NCBI GenBank assembly: GCA_012960535.1
Contig: DUBB01000014.1
Coordinates: 276,015-340,014 of the forward strand
Source of the DNA: Gammaproteobacteria bacterium
GTDB taxonomy: Bacteria; Pseudomonadota; Gammaproteobacteria; Pseudomonadales; Azotimanducaceae
Length of the DNA: 64,000 nt
Direction: 5' to 3'
The translations under genes and the position numbers were made by a program. Each line of letters opens with the position of its first letter. Position 1 is the first letter of the stretch. The notes below the pieces were generated by a model. The model was given only the letters and a program-made list of their open reading frames with translations. It searched no databases and was not told the origin of the DNA. Shown here one piece after another: positions 1-8,674 of the stretch.

Positions 1-16
1 CTGCAGGGAGTTGAGC

Positions 17-589
17 ATGAGTGAAAGATCACCCCAAAGTATTCGAGCCGAAGCATTAGAGGCCTTGTTGATAGAAAAGGGTTTTCTAAAAGCGGAGGAT
101 GTCGATGATGTTATTGCCCGGTATAGTGAGCGAGTTGGCCCGTTGAATGGTGCCCAGGTTGTGGCACGGGCATGGACCGATAAGCGCTTTCGCGATGATC
201 TGTTGCGAGACGGTAGTGCTGCTGTCTCGCCATACCAGTTTGAAGGCGGACAGGTTGAAAAGCTGGTCGTCGTTGCGAACACGCCAGCCATTCATAATGT
301 AGTGGTCTGTACACTGTGTTCCTGCTATCCGTGGGCACTGTTGGGTTTGCCGCCGAAATGGTACAAGGATCCTGAATATCGATCACGAATTGTCAGGGAG
401 CCGCGTAAGGTCATCAGTGAAATGGGTTTTGAGGTTGCTGCTGGTAAATCGATAAAGGTCTGGGATTCAAGTGCAGAAATAAGATACCTGGTACTGCCGG
501 AACCGCCCGAAAACCTGCTTCAATATGATGAAAATGAATTACCAGGTCTGGTGAGTCGAGACGGTATGATTGGGGTGGCGGAGCGATGA
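17..589 (+). CDS. nthA: Nitrile hydratase alpha subunit, cobalt type
   Basis: Metal-binding catalytic subunit that hydrates nitriles to amides in the cytoplasm. The signature V-C-T-L-C-S-C lies at about residues 97-103, with metal-ligand cysteines C98, C101 and C103. Threonine after the first cysteine is typical of Co(III) enzymes; Fe enzymes carry serine. About 190 residues, close to the usual alpha length. ATG 17 is chosen because AGGGAG at 5-10 sits 6 bases upstream; an in-frame TTG at 11 is the alternative. It overlaps the next gene by 4 bases (ATGA). The beta subunit normally precedes alpha in Co-type operons and would lie left of the window. The gamma subunit of thiocyanate hydrolase shares this motif and is the main alternative. 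Confidence 0.93.
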   Translation: MSERSPQSIRAEALEALLIEKGFLKAEDVDDVIARYSERVGPLNGAQVVARAWTDKRFRDDLLRDGSAAVSPYQFEGGQVEKLVVVANTPAIHNVVVCTLCSCYPWALLGLPPKWYKDPEYRSRIVREPRKVISEMGFEVAAGKSIKVWDSSAEIRYLVLPEPPENLLQYDENELPGLVSRDGMIGVAER

Positions 590-915
590 CGGATCAATAT
601 CCGCTGAACCATGAGTTGGCCCCACCTCAGGCGAATGGGGAGCTGGTTTTTGATGATCCCTGGCAGATGAGGGTATTTGGCCTGGCCAGGACGCTTTGTG
701 AACAGGGGTGTTTTTCCTGGGATGATTTTCGCTCAGAGCTGATACTCGCTATCGGTCGCTGGCAAGGCGCTTTGGACCGGTCACCTTGGTCTTATTTTGA
801 CCATTTCCTGGATGCGTTGTTGCAGGTGCTAAGTGACAAACAGATGATAAACGAGGAAGAGCTGGCTTCAAGGTTGGCGGAATATATCAATCGGTCTCAC
901 GGGCATGATCATTAG
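586..915 (+). CDS. Nitrile hydratase accessory protein (P14K/NhlE-like)
   Basis: Small protein (109 aa) resembling the N-terminal region of the nitrile hydratase beta subunit, with the segment NGELVFDDPWQMRVFGLA followed by a CFSWDDF block. In Co-type systems such proteins escort the alpha subunit and deliver cobalt by subunit swapping. Its start overlaps the alpha stop (ATGA), suggesting translational coupling, and beta-alpha-accessory is the known Co-type order. The C-terminus ends in a His-rich NRSHGHDH stretch that could bind metal (inference). Its last 29 bases overlap the convergent gene on the other strand. Somewhat shorter than the P14K proteins I know. Confidence 0.85.
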   Translation: MTDQYPLNHELAPPQANGELVFDDPWQMRVFGLARTLCEQGCFSWDDFRSELILAIGRWQGALDRSPWSYFDHFLDALLQVLSDKQMINEEELASRLAEYINRSHGHDH

Positions 916-2146
916 ACCAGGCGATCATTTTCTGACGGATCATGGGCAGTGGCAGGCTGATCACTTCATTTAGTCTGTTCAGGTAGTCTCTTAAACGAAA
1001 ATTTTCACCTGTACGCTGTTCTGACATTGCCTGGAACTGCATCAACTCCTTGACTATTGCAGCCGATACCAGAGCTTGTCCTGGTTGCCGGATAAGTTGC
1101 TCGAGTTCGAATTGAATTCGGGCTTTCGAGGCCAGCATGCGACTGACCAGGATATCAAAAACAGTACTTTCATCGACGTTGAAAACATGTAGGTCCAAGT
1201 CAGCAAGGGCAAGGGCTACCCTGGACAAGAGGAATTCCTGATGGCTGATGGCAGCATGGTTTTGCTGATAGATAGGATCCGAACCGCTAAGGTTAAGCAG
1301 ATATTGGGCATAAGCTTCGGCAAAAGCATTACAGTTGGTAAGGCGATGTACGGGGTTACTTTTAACCAGGTTATGAAACAGATGTTGACCGGGTACGCCA
1401 TAAAATAAAGCTGCTGCCTCCAGTTCAACAAAGTGGATCAGAGGCTTCTCTGTTAGGTTAACCTGAATGGATTGGGCATTTGCGTTATATCGAAATAAAG
1501 GGAGATAGGGTTCATCCCCATTCAACTGTTCCAGGGTTAATTCGCCTAGGCCATGCAGGGGCAAGTGCAGGACATTGAGGTCTATATAGTGGATTAAACT
1601 GTCCTGCAGGACCGACATGGCCTGATGCTTTGCCGCCCTGTCTCCTGGTATGCCGTCAAGGATAGTTTTCCTCGCTTCGTTTCTGAGGGAATCCGGGTAA
1701 GCCGTTCTTGCGGCTGTTAAATCGGCTGACCAGGTTCGCAGCCAACGGTGTAATTGCTCGGGCTCCAGTGACTGCAGAGCGCATTGCGCTTGAGCCTTAT
1801 CAAGTGCTGATCCGGTGATGTATCGAGGTTGTAGACCCAACCAGTTGAGGAGGGCTAACTGGTCCTTCTGCGCATCTGAAATCATTGCCGGGCTGATTGA
1901 ATGATTGATTTTGTCAAGGTGCCTGGCGAGTATGCGCGGCCGATCTGAATGCATTCTGACTTCATCAACAGCTTGGTTGACAAGTTTTTCAAAAATGAGT
2001 TGTTCCATTTTTGCAACGATGCTGCGCTGTTGCTGTGAAATGCTTACTGTTTTAGTATCGCTGGCTGCTGAAGACCAGTGACAGCAACAGCAAAGAATGA
2101 ACATCGTCGGCCATGTTAGCTGATGACCAAATCGGCTAGCTTGCAA
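887..2146 (-). CDS. DUF885-like secreted protein with altered active-site motif
   Basis: 419 aa with an N-terminal hydrophobic stretch (about 15-27, containing four consecutive cysteines), probably a signal peptide. The region around residues 240-285 resembles DUF885 proteins, which carry HExxPGHH followed by an EGWAxY-like block. Here the first reads FYGVPGQH (248-255), so His-Glu is replaced by Phe-Tyr, and the second reads AEAYAQY (E277). If the assignment is right, zinc peptidase-type catalysis is probably lost. TTG 2146 is taken as the start because it gives a charged n-region; ATG 2104 is an alternative. The gene overlaps the cyclohydrolase upstream, marking it as the last gene of the array. 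The family call rests on these motifs only. Confidence 0.6.
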   Translation of the reverse strand: MQASRFGHQLTWPTMFILCCCCHWSSAASDTKTVSISQQQRSIVAKMEQLIFEKLVNQAVDEVRMHSDRPRILARHLDKINHSISPAMISDAQKDQLALLNWLGLQPRYITGSALDKAQAQCALQSLEPEQLHRWLRTWSADLTAARTAYPDSLRNEARKTILDGIPGDRAAKHQAMSVLQDSLIHYIDLNVLHLPLHGLGELTLEQLNGDEPYLPLFRYNANAQSIQVNLTEKPLIHFVELEAAALFYGVPGQHLFHNLVKSNPVHRLTNCNAFAEAYAQYLLNLSGSDPIYQQNHAAISHQEFLLSRVALALADLDLHVFNVDESTVFDILVSRMLASKARIQFELEQLIRQPGQALVSAAIVKELMQFQAMSEQRTGENFRLRDYLNRLNEVISLPLPMIRQKMIAWSNDHARETD

Positions 2147-2732
2147 TTTTCTGAACCAGTGAATCTATCAGGGTGAGTAAGGCGGGTTTTAATTCCTCTG
2201 CGCACTTGAGTCGTTTTTCAATATCTGCTCTAGCTTGCTTGTCTGTTATCTCTTTTAGATTAATTAGGACATTTATCTCGGCTGATGCCAGGGTGGTATT
2301 GATAATCCAGGCGGCCATAGCGGTATCAGAACGGAGGTTGGGGTTAGAAGTGGGTTCAATCCTTAGCAGCAGCTGACCGGTTTTTGTTGCCAGTTCATAT
2401 ATTTCCAGAGGAATAAGTGCAGCTTTGGTAATCGCCTGCTGTAGATTTTTCGTTCTCAGCGGATCGGCTTTAGTGACTCTGTAACTGAGCATAAGCTGAT
2501 CAAAAGCGGCACTGTCGGCATCAGCCAGGGTCAGAAACTGATCACGTGTTCTGTCAAGCCCTGCAATTAACGGCTCATCTATCCTGTCGCCACTGCTGAA
2601 TTGGCAAACCATAGAGATCAGTGCGCTCGCCTGGGCGCCTAAAACAGCAGCGACGTTACCGCCTCCCGGGGTTGACGTTTTTGATGCTACCGCATCCAGC
2701 CAGGGTTTTAAACTTGTTGTCGGCAGTTGCAT
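2136..2732 (-). CDS. fchA: Methenyl-tetrahydrofolate cyclohydrolase, FTCD_C/FchA family
   Basis: About 198 aa and mostly helical, matching the cyclodeaminase/cyclohydrolase domain of formiminotransferase-cyclodeaminase. Diagnostic features are the early TPGGG segment (STPGGGNVAA), then ADADSAAFDQLM and a C-terminal NVLINL segment. Expected reaction: interconversion of 5,10-methenyl-THF and 10-formyl-THF, or formimino-THF deamination. ATG 2732 is chosen because it overlaps the upstream dehydrogenase stop in a TAATG junction. That implies translational coupling with a dehydrogenase that appears to lack cyclohydrolase activity, which makes the cyclohydrolase role more likely than deaminase. Confidence 0.85.
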   Translation of the reverse strand: MQLPTTSLKPWLDAVASKTSTPGGGNVAAVLGAQASALISMVCQFSSGDRIDEPLIAGLDRTRDQFLTLADADSAAFDQLMLSYRVTKADPLRTKNLQQAITKAALIPLEIYELATKTGQLLLRIEPTSNPNLRSDTAMAAWIINTTLASAEINVLINLKEITDKQARADIEKRLKCAEELKPALLTLIDSLVQKIAS

Positions 2733-3643
2733 TATGTTCGGTCCAGGTGAAAATTGATGAAAAGCCTGAGTGTGTTTCGCATACACATGGCGACCGTCAT
2801 GGGGCCAATACGGGGAATGTAAATTCCCGAGTGGGAAGACATATCCGCCTCAAAATTGGCAATACTTGAAAAATTGATGCACACAGCATTTGTTTTCAGT
2901 TCCTGGACGCAGACTTTGTTAAAAGAATCGCTGGGTACGCCGGTGATAACAATATCGGAACAGGCCAGGGCGTGTTGTCTGTCAATGGTAATTTCACGTG
3001 GCCTGGCTTCTATAAATTCCAAGGGGCCCAGTTCGTCAAAGGAGAGAATTCTGGCACCATCATTGGACATCATGACCGCCAGAGGGCGGCCGATGACTTC
3101 ACTTCTATTGAAAATAGTAGCCGTTATCCCATGCAGGGATCGCTCTGGCCGGTCGGTACCAGAGGTGGCCGATTTGGAAACCTGTAATTCGGCAAGCATT
3201 TTAACAATAGCCAGGGGCGTGCAGGGTAATACGGCTTTTTTGTCAGGTGCTTCTGGGCCGGAATAGCGATCATTGTGATACAGTTTCTGTGTCCAGAATT
3301 GACTGCCGGCTTCAATGTCCTTGCGATAATCAACCAGATTCCTGAGATAATCGTCGTGTTGATTGGCAAAGATGGGGAAGTAAATAAATATACCGTGGAT
3401 GCCAGGGTCCTTGTTGGCCTCCTCAATGGCATTTTCCAGATCCAGCCGATTTACTCTGATCAGGTCGTAGTCGATACCGATTTCCTGGAATTTAGCCTTG
3501 GTACTACGAGCATAGGCTAATGAGGGTTTGTCTTTGCTGGCAATTATTCCTAGAACACGGGGAACTTGAGGCAAGCCTTTAATGGTGCTGGCGGCCTCGT
3601 TAACAAATCGTTGCGCAAATATAGCTGGATCTAATTTCTCCAT
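2732..3643 (-). CDS. Methylenetetrahydrofolate dehydrogenase, eukaryotic MTD1-like (NAD-dependent, monofunctional type)
   Basis: Belongs to the FolD superfamily but closely resembles yeast MTD1. Shared blocks are IYFPIF, KLYHNDRY, LPCTPLAIVK, FNRSEVIGRPLA, VITGVPS, AVCINF and RNTLRL. In numbering from TTG 3655, Tyr48 is retained, but the lysine four residues later that bifunctional FolD needs for cyclohydrolase activity is Thr52, as in MTD1. Inference: an NAD+-dependent 5,10-methylene-THF dehydrogenase without cyclohydrolase activity. The next gene supplies a separate cyclohydrolase, consistent with this. ATG 3643 is preferred over TTG 3655. A canonical bifunctional folD is not in the window. 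Confidence 0.85.
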   Translation of the reverse strand: MEKLDPAIFAQRFVNEAASTIKGLPQVPRVLGIIASKDKPSLAYARSTKAKFQEIGIDYDLIRVNRLDLENAIEEANKDPGIHGIFIYFPIFANQHDDYLRNLVDYRKDIEAGSQFWTQKLYHNDRYSGPEAPDKKAVLPCTPLAIVKMLAELQVSKSATSGTDRPERSLHGITATIFNRSEVIGRPLAVMMSNDGARILSFDELGPLEFIEARPREITIDRQHALACSDIVITGVPSDSFNKVCVQELKTNAVCINFSSIANFEADMSSHSGIYIPRIGPMTVAMCMRNTLRLFINFHLDRT

Positions 3644-3663
3644 AACCGGTTTCAAGGCGTAGC

Positions 3664-4272
3664 CTAGTTTGACTGCCGATTATGTTTCTGTCGGCTTATG
3701 GAACCAAGATAGCCTTTATGATGGCGTTTTCCATAATCCTCCCGCTTGAATTCTTTTAGCTCCATCAGGGTCAGGGCAATGGCATCACTGATGGCCAGCA
3801 TTACAGCGATGGTTGCGCTGGGGGTTAACTTCAGGGGACAGGGTTCTTCAATATCAGGTCCCATATCAAGAACCAGCTGACTGAGCGCGCGTAGGGGTGA
3901 TTGTGCGTGAGAGGTCACACCAATAATCTCGGTGACGCCTAGTTGTTGCGCCATCTCCAGCATTTCAATGACTTCATTGGATTTTCCACTCGTTGAGAAA
4001 GCCACTATGCAATCATCTTCGGCCAACATGCCAAGGTCGCCGTGCCCGGCTTCTGCTGGATGGATATAAATAGCCGGAGTTCCCGTTGATGCCAGTGTTG
4101 CAGCGAATTTACGAGCGATAAATCCTGCCTTGCCAATGCCTGTTGCTACCACTTTGCCATTGCAGGAATGTAGCAGTTTAACGGCATTTTCAAACTGATC
4201 GGTAACCTGAATATTCGAAATAGCCTGGGCTTCACTATCAATGACCCGTATCAGTTTCTGTCTTATGTCCAA
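3664..4272 (-). CDS. SIS-domain sugar isomerase, KdsD/GutQ-like without CBS domains
   Basis: One SIS domain of about 200 aa with the KdsD-type blocks GIGKAGFIARKFAATLASTGTPA, split here as GIGKAGFIARK then TLASTGTPA, followed by HPAEAGHGDLGML, STSGKSNEV and EEPCPLKLTP. Counterparts of the E. coli KdsD catalytic Lys, both Glu and the C-terminal His appear present, although the usual HPGG is HHKG. The two CBS domains of full-length KdsD (about 320 aa) are absent. Likely arabinose-5-phosphate isomerase or a related aldose-ketose isomerase. TTG 4272 is preferred because AGGGGAGA lies about 7 bases upstream; another TTG at 4293 starts inside that site. It sits 31 bases after the Nudix gene. Confidence 0.75.
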   Translation of the reverse strand: MDIRQKLIRVIDSEAQAISNIQVTDQFENAVKLLHSCNGKVVATGIGKAGFIARKFAATLASTGTPAIYIHPAEAGHGDLGMLAEDDCIVAFSTSGKSNEVIEMLEMAQQLGVTEIIGVTSHAQSPLRALSQLVLDMGPDIEEPCPLKLTPSATIAVMLAISDAIALTLMELKEFKREDYGKRHHKGYLGSISRQKHNRQSN

Positions 4273-4303
4273 TAAAATCTCTCCCCTTGGCAAAATCGGT
4301 TAA

Positions 4304-4756
4304 TTATAGCCGACTCAGTGCCGCGGTGCTCATAAGTTCCTGCGTTTGTCCTGCTATATGCGGGTGATAGCGCAGTAGCGCGGCAGCACGGTGCATGGGT
4401 ATCCAGGCACATCTTAATAGATAGTCAGCATCATCCACTGGGCTTGCATCCATCGAAATTAGCTCAGCCCTGAACCAATGGCATTGGCAATCGAAAATAT
4501 GACTGTCCCAGCGAAATTGATAGTGAGAGACTCTGGAATTTGAAAGACCCGTAACCGCATACCCGGTTTCTTCCAGGGTTTCTCGGATTGCTGCCTGTCC
4601 CGGGGTTTCGAGTTCCTCTATTTTGCCGCCTGGCAGCGACCACATGCGTTTTTTAGTAGATGGGTCTTCAAGTTCGATCATCAGTAAACGCTGGTCATGC
4701 AGGCAGACAATGCTAGACCTGGTTCGGGGTATTGCTTTACTGGCATTAGCTTGCAT
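4304..4756 (-). CDS. Nudix hydrolase
   Basis: 150 aa with a complete Nudix box, GX5EX7REUXEEXGU, seen as GKIEELE then REtLEEtGY at about residues 44-66. Such enzymes hydrolyse nucleoside diphosphates linked to another group, using Mg2+ bound by the REXXEE glutamates. The substrate cannot be predicted. A WSLPGG lead-in precedes the box, as in MutT- and ADP-ribose-type members. The ATG overlaps the upstream ATPase stop by 11 bases, so it is probably co-transcribed with the transporter. Confidence 0.88.
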   Translation of the reverse strand: MQANASKAIPRTRSSIVCLHDQRLLMIELEDPSTKKRMWSLPGGKIEELETPGQAAIRETLEETGYAVTGLSNSRVSHYQFRWDSHIFDCQCHWFRAELISMDASPVDDADYLLRCAWIPMHRAAALLRYHPHIAGQTQELMSTAALSRL

Positions 4757-5729
4757 CGTGCGATGCGCTCAGGTGGCAGGAGACCTTATGCTGCTCTGAA
4801 AGTGTTACTTGAGCCGGTTGTTTTGCCAGGCAGGGTGTAAATTGCCTGGGGCAACGAGGATGAAAGCTGCATCCACCAGGTGGGTGAATGGGGGATGGGA
4901 CGTCACCTACGATGATTTCCCGTTGTCGCTTGTGATGCGGATCAGGTACCGGTATCGCGTTGATCAGCGATTGTGTATAAGGATGCCTGGCTTGGCTGTA
5001 TATGAGCTGGCTGGGCCCCTCTTCGATAATTTTCCCCAGGTACATGATGGCGATCCGATCTGAGACATGTTTGACCACGGCAAGATCGTGGGCGATGAAA
5101 AGATAGGAAAGTCCGTATTCTTTCTGAAGTTCAATCAGCAGATTGAGAATCTGGCTTTGAATGGATACATCCAGTGCTGAGACGGGTTCATCGCAGATTA
5201 TGAGCCGTGGGTTCAGCGCTATAGCGCGAGCAATGCCAATTCGCTGTCGCTGGCCGCCGGAAAATTCAAATGGATAGCGGCTGATCGAGCGCATCGGTAA
5301 GCCAACGATGTCAAGCAGGGCTCGAACCCGCTGCTGACGCACGGCATACTCGCCTGCCCTGTGAATAATCAGGGGTTCTTCGAGAATGTCGCCAATGGTA
5401 TGCCGCGCGTTTAAGGATTCCATGGGATCCTGAAATATCATCTGGATATCCTGGCGAATAGGCAGCATGGCTTTATGGGTCAGATGACTGATGTCCTGAC
5501 CATCAAAATGGATTTGGCCGCTTGTGGGCTTGTACAGGCGGGCAATACAGCGGCCTAGAGAGGTTTTTCCGCAACCCGATTCACCAACCAGTCCGAGTGT
5601 TTCGCCTCGCTTTACATGCAGGGTCACACCATCCACGGCACGATTGTATAAGGCGGTCCGGCGTAACAGGCCCGATTTTACCGGAAAGTGCAGTTTAAGG
5701 TTGTCGACGGTTAATAAAGGCTGGGTCAC
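4746..5729 (-). CDS. Peptide ABC transporter ATPase, OppF/DppF type
   Basis: 327 aa cytoplasmic ATPase. Walker [10 protein letters not shown] at 49-57, Q-loop Q100, signature SGGQRQR at 157-163, Walker B IICDEP ending at 182, and H-loop H214. The C-terminal oligopeptide/dipeptide domain carries FHPRCP and four cysteines (C287, C293, C300, C318), the arrangement linked to an Fe-S cluster in some DppD/OppF proteins. The GTG start overlaps the upstream ATPase stop by 4 bases (GTGA). It should pair with the next ATPase as the heterodimeric motor of the importer. Confidence 0.93.
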   Translation of the reverse strand: MTQPLLTVDNLKLHFPVKSGLLRRTALYNRAVDGVTLHVKRGETLGLVGESGCGKTSLGRCIARLYKPTSGQIHFDGQDISHLTHKAMLPIRQDIQMIFQDPMESLNARHTIGDILEEPLIIHRAGEYAVRQQRVRALLDIVGLPMRSISRYPFEFSGGQRQRIGIARAIALNPRLIICDEPVSALDVSIQSQILNLLIELQKEYGLSYLFIAHDLAVVKHVSDRIAIMYLGKIIEEGPSQLIYSQARHPYTQSLINAIPVPDPHHKRQREIIVGDVPSPIHPPGGCSFHPRCPRQFTPCLAKQPAQVTLSEQHKVSCHLSASHDAS

Positions 5730-6700
5730 GGATTTTTCCAGTTAAGACAGCTGACTTGATGATTAGAATTAACCAACTCCATAGCGGGGCTGGTATATTC
5801 GCATTGCGCAGTTTTGAGAGGGCAACGATTTTGAAATCGACAACCCGAGGGAAGATCCAGCAGTCCGGGCACCATGCCATCAATTACCTCTAGTTTGGAT
5901 TTAGCGGGGCTATCCAGCCTGGGGATAGAGCGTAGTAGACCCTGCGTGTAGGGATGCTTGGGGTGGTCAAATATATCGAACACTGAACCTTTTTCCACCA
6001 CCTTGCCGGCATACATCACCACAACGTCCTGACAGGTCTCTGCAATGACACCCAGATCATGTGTGATCATAAGAACCGCCATGCCAAGTTGTTTCTGGAG
6101 GTTTTCGATGAGATCCAGAATCTGAGCCTGAATCGTTACATCCAGCGCTGTGGTAGGTTCGTCGGCAATAAGCAGCGAAGGACTACATATCAGCGCTATG
6201 GCTATCAAGACGCGTTGTCGCATACCCCCTGAGAGTTGATGCGGGTATTCAGACAGGCGAATTTCTGGTGATGGAATCCCGACTTTCTCAAGAATTTCTA
6301 CAGCTGCCTGTAGTGCGCTGGCGTCACTTTGGTCCGTATGCAGGTGAAGCACCTCGGTAAGCTGGCGGCCAATGGTTTGAACAGGATTTAGTGCTGTCAT
6401 GGGCTCCTGAAAGACCATGCCGATTTCGTTACCTCTCAGGTTCTCCATTTCTGCAATCGACAGATGGGTCAGATCCAGCCCCTGAAAGAATATATTGCCA
6501 CTCACAATTCTGCCGGCAGGATTAGGTAAGAGCTGCATAACGGAAAGTGCAGTCACACTTTTACCGCACCCGGATTCGCCGACCAGACCCAGGGTTGCGC
6601 CTGGTTTTACTTCGAAGCTAACCTGATCAACAGCTCGAACAACGCCTTCATCAGTGTCGAACTCAGTTACCAGATCGTGAATTTCAAGTAGGTTGGGCAT
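5726..6700 (-). CDS. Peptide ABC transporter ATPase, OppD/DppD type
   Basis: 324 aa. Walker [10 protein letters not shown], signature LSGGMRQR, Walker [14 protein letters not shown]-loop ITHD, and an Oligo_HPY C-terminus with RFQNRCPL and further cysteines. The SGGMRQR signature is usual for OppD/DppD, while OppF has SGGQRQR. In E. coli YejABEF the two ATPase domains are fused in YejF; here they are separate genes. It starts 8 bases after the binding-protein gene and overlaps the OppF-type gene. Confidence 0.93.
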   Translation of the reverse strand: MPNLLEIHDLVTEFDTDEGVVRAVDQVSFEVKPGATLGLVGESGCGKSVTALSVMQLLPNPAGRIVSGNIFFQGLDLTHLSIAEMENLRGNEIGMVFQEPMTALNPVQTIGRQLTEVLHLHTDQSDASALQAAVEILEKVGIPSPEIRLSEYPHQLSGGMRQRVLIAIALICSPSLLIADEPTTALDVTIQAQILDLIENLQKQLGMAVLMITHDLGVIAETCQDVVVMYAGKVVEKGSVFDIFDHPKHPYTQGLLRSIPRLDSPAKSKLEVIDGMVPGLLDLPSGCRFQNRCPLKTAQCEYTSPAMELVNSNHQVSCLNWKNP

Positions 6701-6708
6701 GACTGGAT

Positions 6709-8658
6709 TTAGTTCCGAAAGCGATCGTATACCCTGACACTGGCGGCAAAGGCTGTACCCTGTTGTTTGGCAAACTGGGTTTGGGTTTTCAGATCCTGAT
6801 CAATCCAGTGTACAAAAAGTTGTGTGGCAGAGCTGGCATGTTTATGACTGAAATTTTCCGGATATCGTACCCAGCGCCAGTGTCCCATGCGGAAAAATCC
6901 CTGATAAAAGCCTGGTACAAACGAGCCATTGGCATGATGAATCTCACTCATTTTGTGAGCCAGATTCACCATTTCCTGCTCTTCGGATGAGCGCCGATAG
7001 GCATTGATTAACTGGTCCATTTCATACTGTGCAAAGGCTTCCAGATTGTTGGTCTGAGTCTTCAGCTTTCGATCAGGATTGGGGTTGCCGAGATCATCGA
7101 ATGCCTGGTCGTAGGCATTCGATGAATGGTAGGTTTCCCAGAATCTAGGATAAAGTTCAAGGGCATAACCAAACGCTGAAAAGTGCAGGTCGTGTTGCTT
7201 TTCCTGAACTTTTTTCCATCCTGAAGTTCCATCGAGTACCTCTATTCTATATTCGAGACCGGCCTTGGCCGCTTCTTCTTTGAGGATAGTGAGCACATCT
7301 TTAAGAGATTCGTAACCCGATGAGAGCGTAAAAGACAGCCTTGTACCGTCGGACCTTTCCAGAATTCCTTTGCTGTTACGCTGCTTGAATCCTGCTTTGG
7401 CGAAATAATCCAGTGCCAGCTTGATATCAAACTGGCGTGCTTTCAAGGAGGGGTGGCTGAACTTGCCGTAGCCGTCGTTTGCAGTAGCCAGGCGCTGGTA
7501 GTCGCCTCTGAAGAATTTGTCGATGACCAGTTGCCAGTGAGTAGCCGATTGAATTCCCAGGCGGATGTTCAGATCATCCAGCATAGGCTGACTGGTATTA
7601 ATCCACAAACCGTATGGCGGCCTGGGTTTCTGGTTGTAGAATACCTTTTTCTCAATATAGCCGGCGGCTACATCTGGGTCGTTGTCTGGTAGTTTTTCGT
7701 GCCAGTATTCAGCCAGGTTGAGGCTGATCTGATCTATATCACCACGTTTGAAAGCTTCGAATTCCTTTGGGGTGTCTCTGATTACAGTTAGGTTGATGGC
7801 ATCCACGTTATAGCGATACCGCCATTGTTTTTTGTTTCCTGCCCACCATTGTGGATTACGACTGAGGCGGACTGATCGACCTTTCTTCAGGTCTTTCTCA
7901 TGTATTACATAGGCGCCTGTGGTCGGTGCAATGCGCCACTGATAACGTTCAATAAAATCGCTGCCAACCTGCCGATAGAAGTGCCGTGGCAGGGGGCTCA
8001 GACCCAGCACCTTGGCATCGGTGTCCGGTTTGAGTTCGGGTATGGTGACCGCAATCAGATAATCGCTGTATTTAGTGATACCGGTAAACTGCGTGTTGTA
8101 ATAATTGTTGTACCAGGGTGCTGTAATGTAAGGGCTGCGATTAAGCCAGAAGGTAAAAAAGTAATCGTCCGCGGTAATGGCAACCCCATCAGACCAATGC
8201 GCGTCAGGGTCGAGTTTGACGAATACGGTTTTGGTTTTCGCATCCACCGCCCAGGCGGTGGCAAGGCCGGGAAAGAAGTCCATCAGATCGGGATGTCGAT
8301 GCCCCAGGGACATCGCCGTATCGTCTAAAATCCATCGTCTGAAAGAGCCATTGGAGTCGGGACCGACGGTTCTTAGGGTTCTTGGGAAGTCCTGAATTCT
8401 GACGTATTCACTGCCACCCTTCTTAGCATCTGGAGAGCCGATTTCAGGGAGATCAGAACCATCCTGCCAGTGAAGGTTCGCTGGCACATCAGTTAGTGAC
8501 CGAATCTGGAAAAAATCCGGATAAGCGGCGTAGTAATCAGCCACTTCCTGGGTGTTATCGATAGGCTCTTCAAGGTTTGATTTTTTGCTGTCAGATTCGT
8601 TGCAGCCACTCAATATTAACAGCAGAGGAATGAGTAAAAAGGGGGAGCATCGGTTCAT
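6709..8658 (-). CDS. Peptide ABC transporter substrate-binding lipoprotein, YejA-like (SBP family 5)
   Basis: 649 aa. A type II signal peptide ends in the lipobox LSGC (C19), so the mature protein is a lipoprotein exposed to the periplasm. SBP_bac_5 features include [37 protein letters not shown] and a [16 protein letters not shown] segment near the C-terminus. The long length and the PFFxxYP-like lead region with GSPDAKKGG resemble YejA (peptide and microcin C uptake) more than OppA. Placed between permeases and ATPases, with 16- and 8-base gaps. Substrate specificity cannot be read from sequence. Confidence 0.9.
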   Translation of the reverse strand: MNRCSPFLLIPLLLILSGCNESDSKKSNLEEPIDNTQEVADYYAAYPDFFQIRSLTDVPANLHWQDGSDLPEIGSPDAKKGGSEYVRIQDFPRTLRTVGPDSNGSFRRWILDDTAMSLGHRHPDLMDFFPGLATAWAVDAKTKTVFVKLDPDAHWSDGVAITADDYFFTFWLNRSPYITAPWYNNYYNTQFTGITKYSDYLIAVTIPELKPDTDAKVLGLSPLPRHFYRQVGSDFIERYQWRIAPTTGAYVIHEKDLKKGRSVRLSRNPQWWAGNKKQWRYRYNVDAINLTVIRDTPKEFEAFKRGDIDQISLNLAEYWHEKLPDNDPDVAAGYIEKKVFYNQKPRPPYGLWINTSQPMLDDLNIRLGIQSATHWQLVIDKFFRGDYQRLATANDGYGKFSHPSLKARQFDIKLALDYFAKAGFKQRNSKGILERSDGTRLSFTLSSGYESLKDVLTILKEEAAKAGLEYRIEVLDGTSGWKKVQEKQHDLHFSAFGYALELYPRFWETYHSSNAYDQAFDDLGNPNPDRKLKTQTNNLEAFAQYEMDQLINAYRRSSEEQEMVNLAHKMSEIHHANGSFVPGFYQGFFRMGHWRWVRYPENFSHKHASSATQLFVHWIDQDLKTQTQFAKQQGTAFAASVRVYDRFRN

Positions 8659-8674
8659 AAGTATCCCATTGTGG

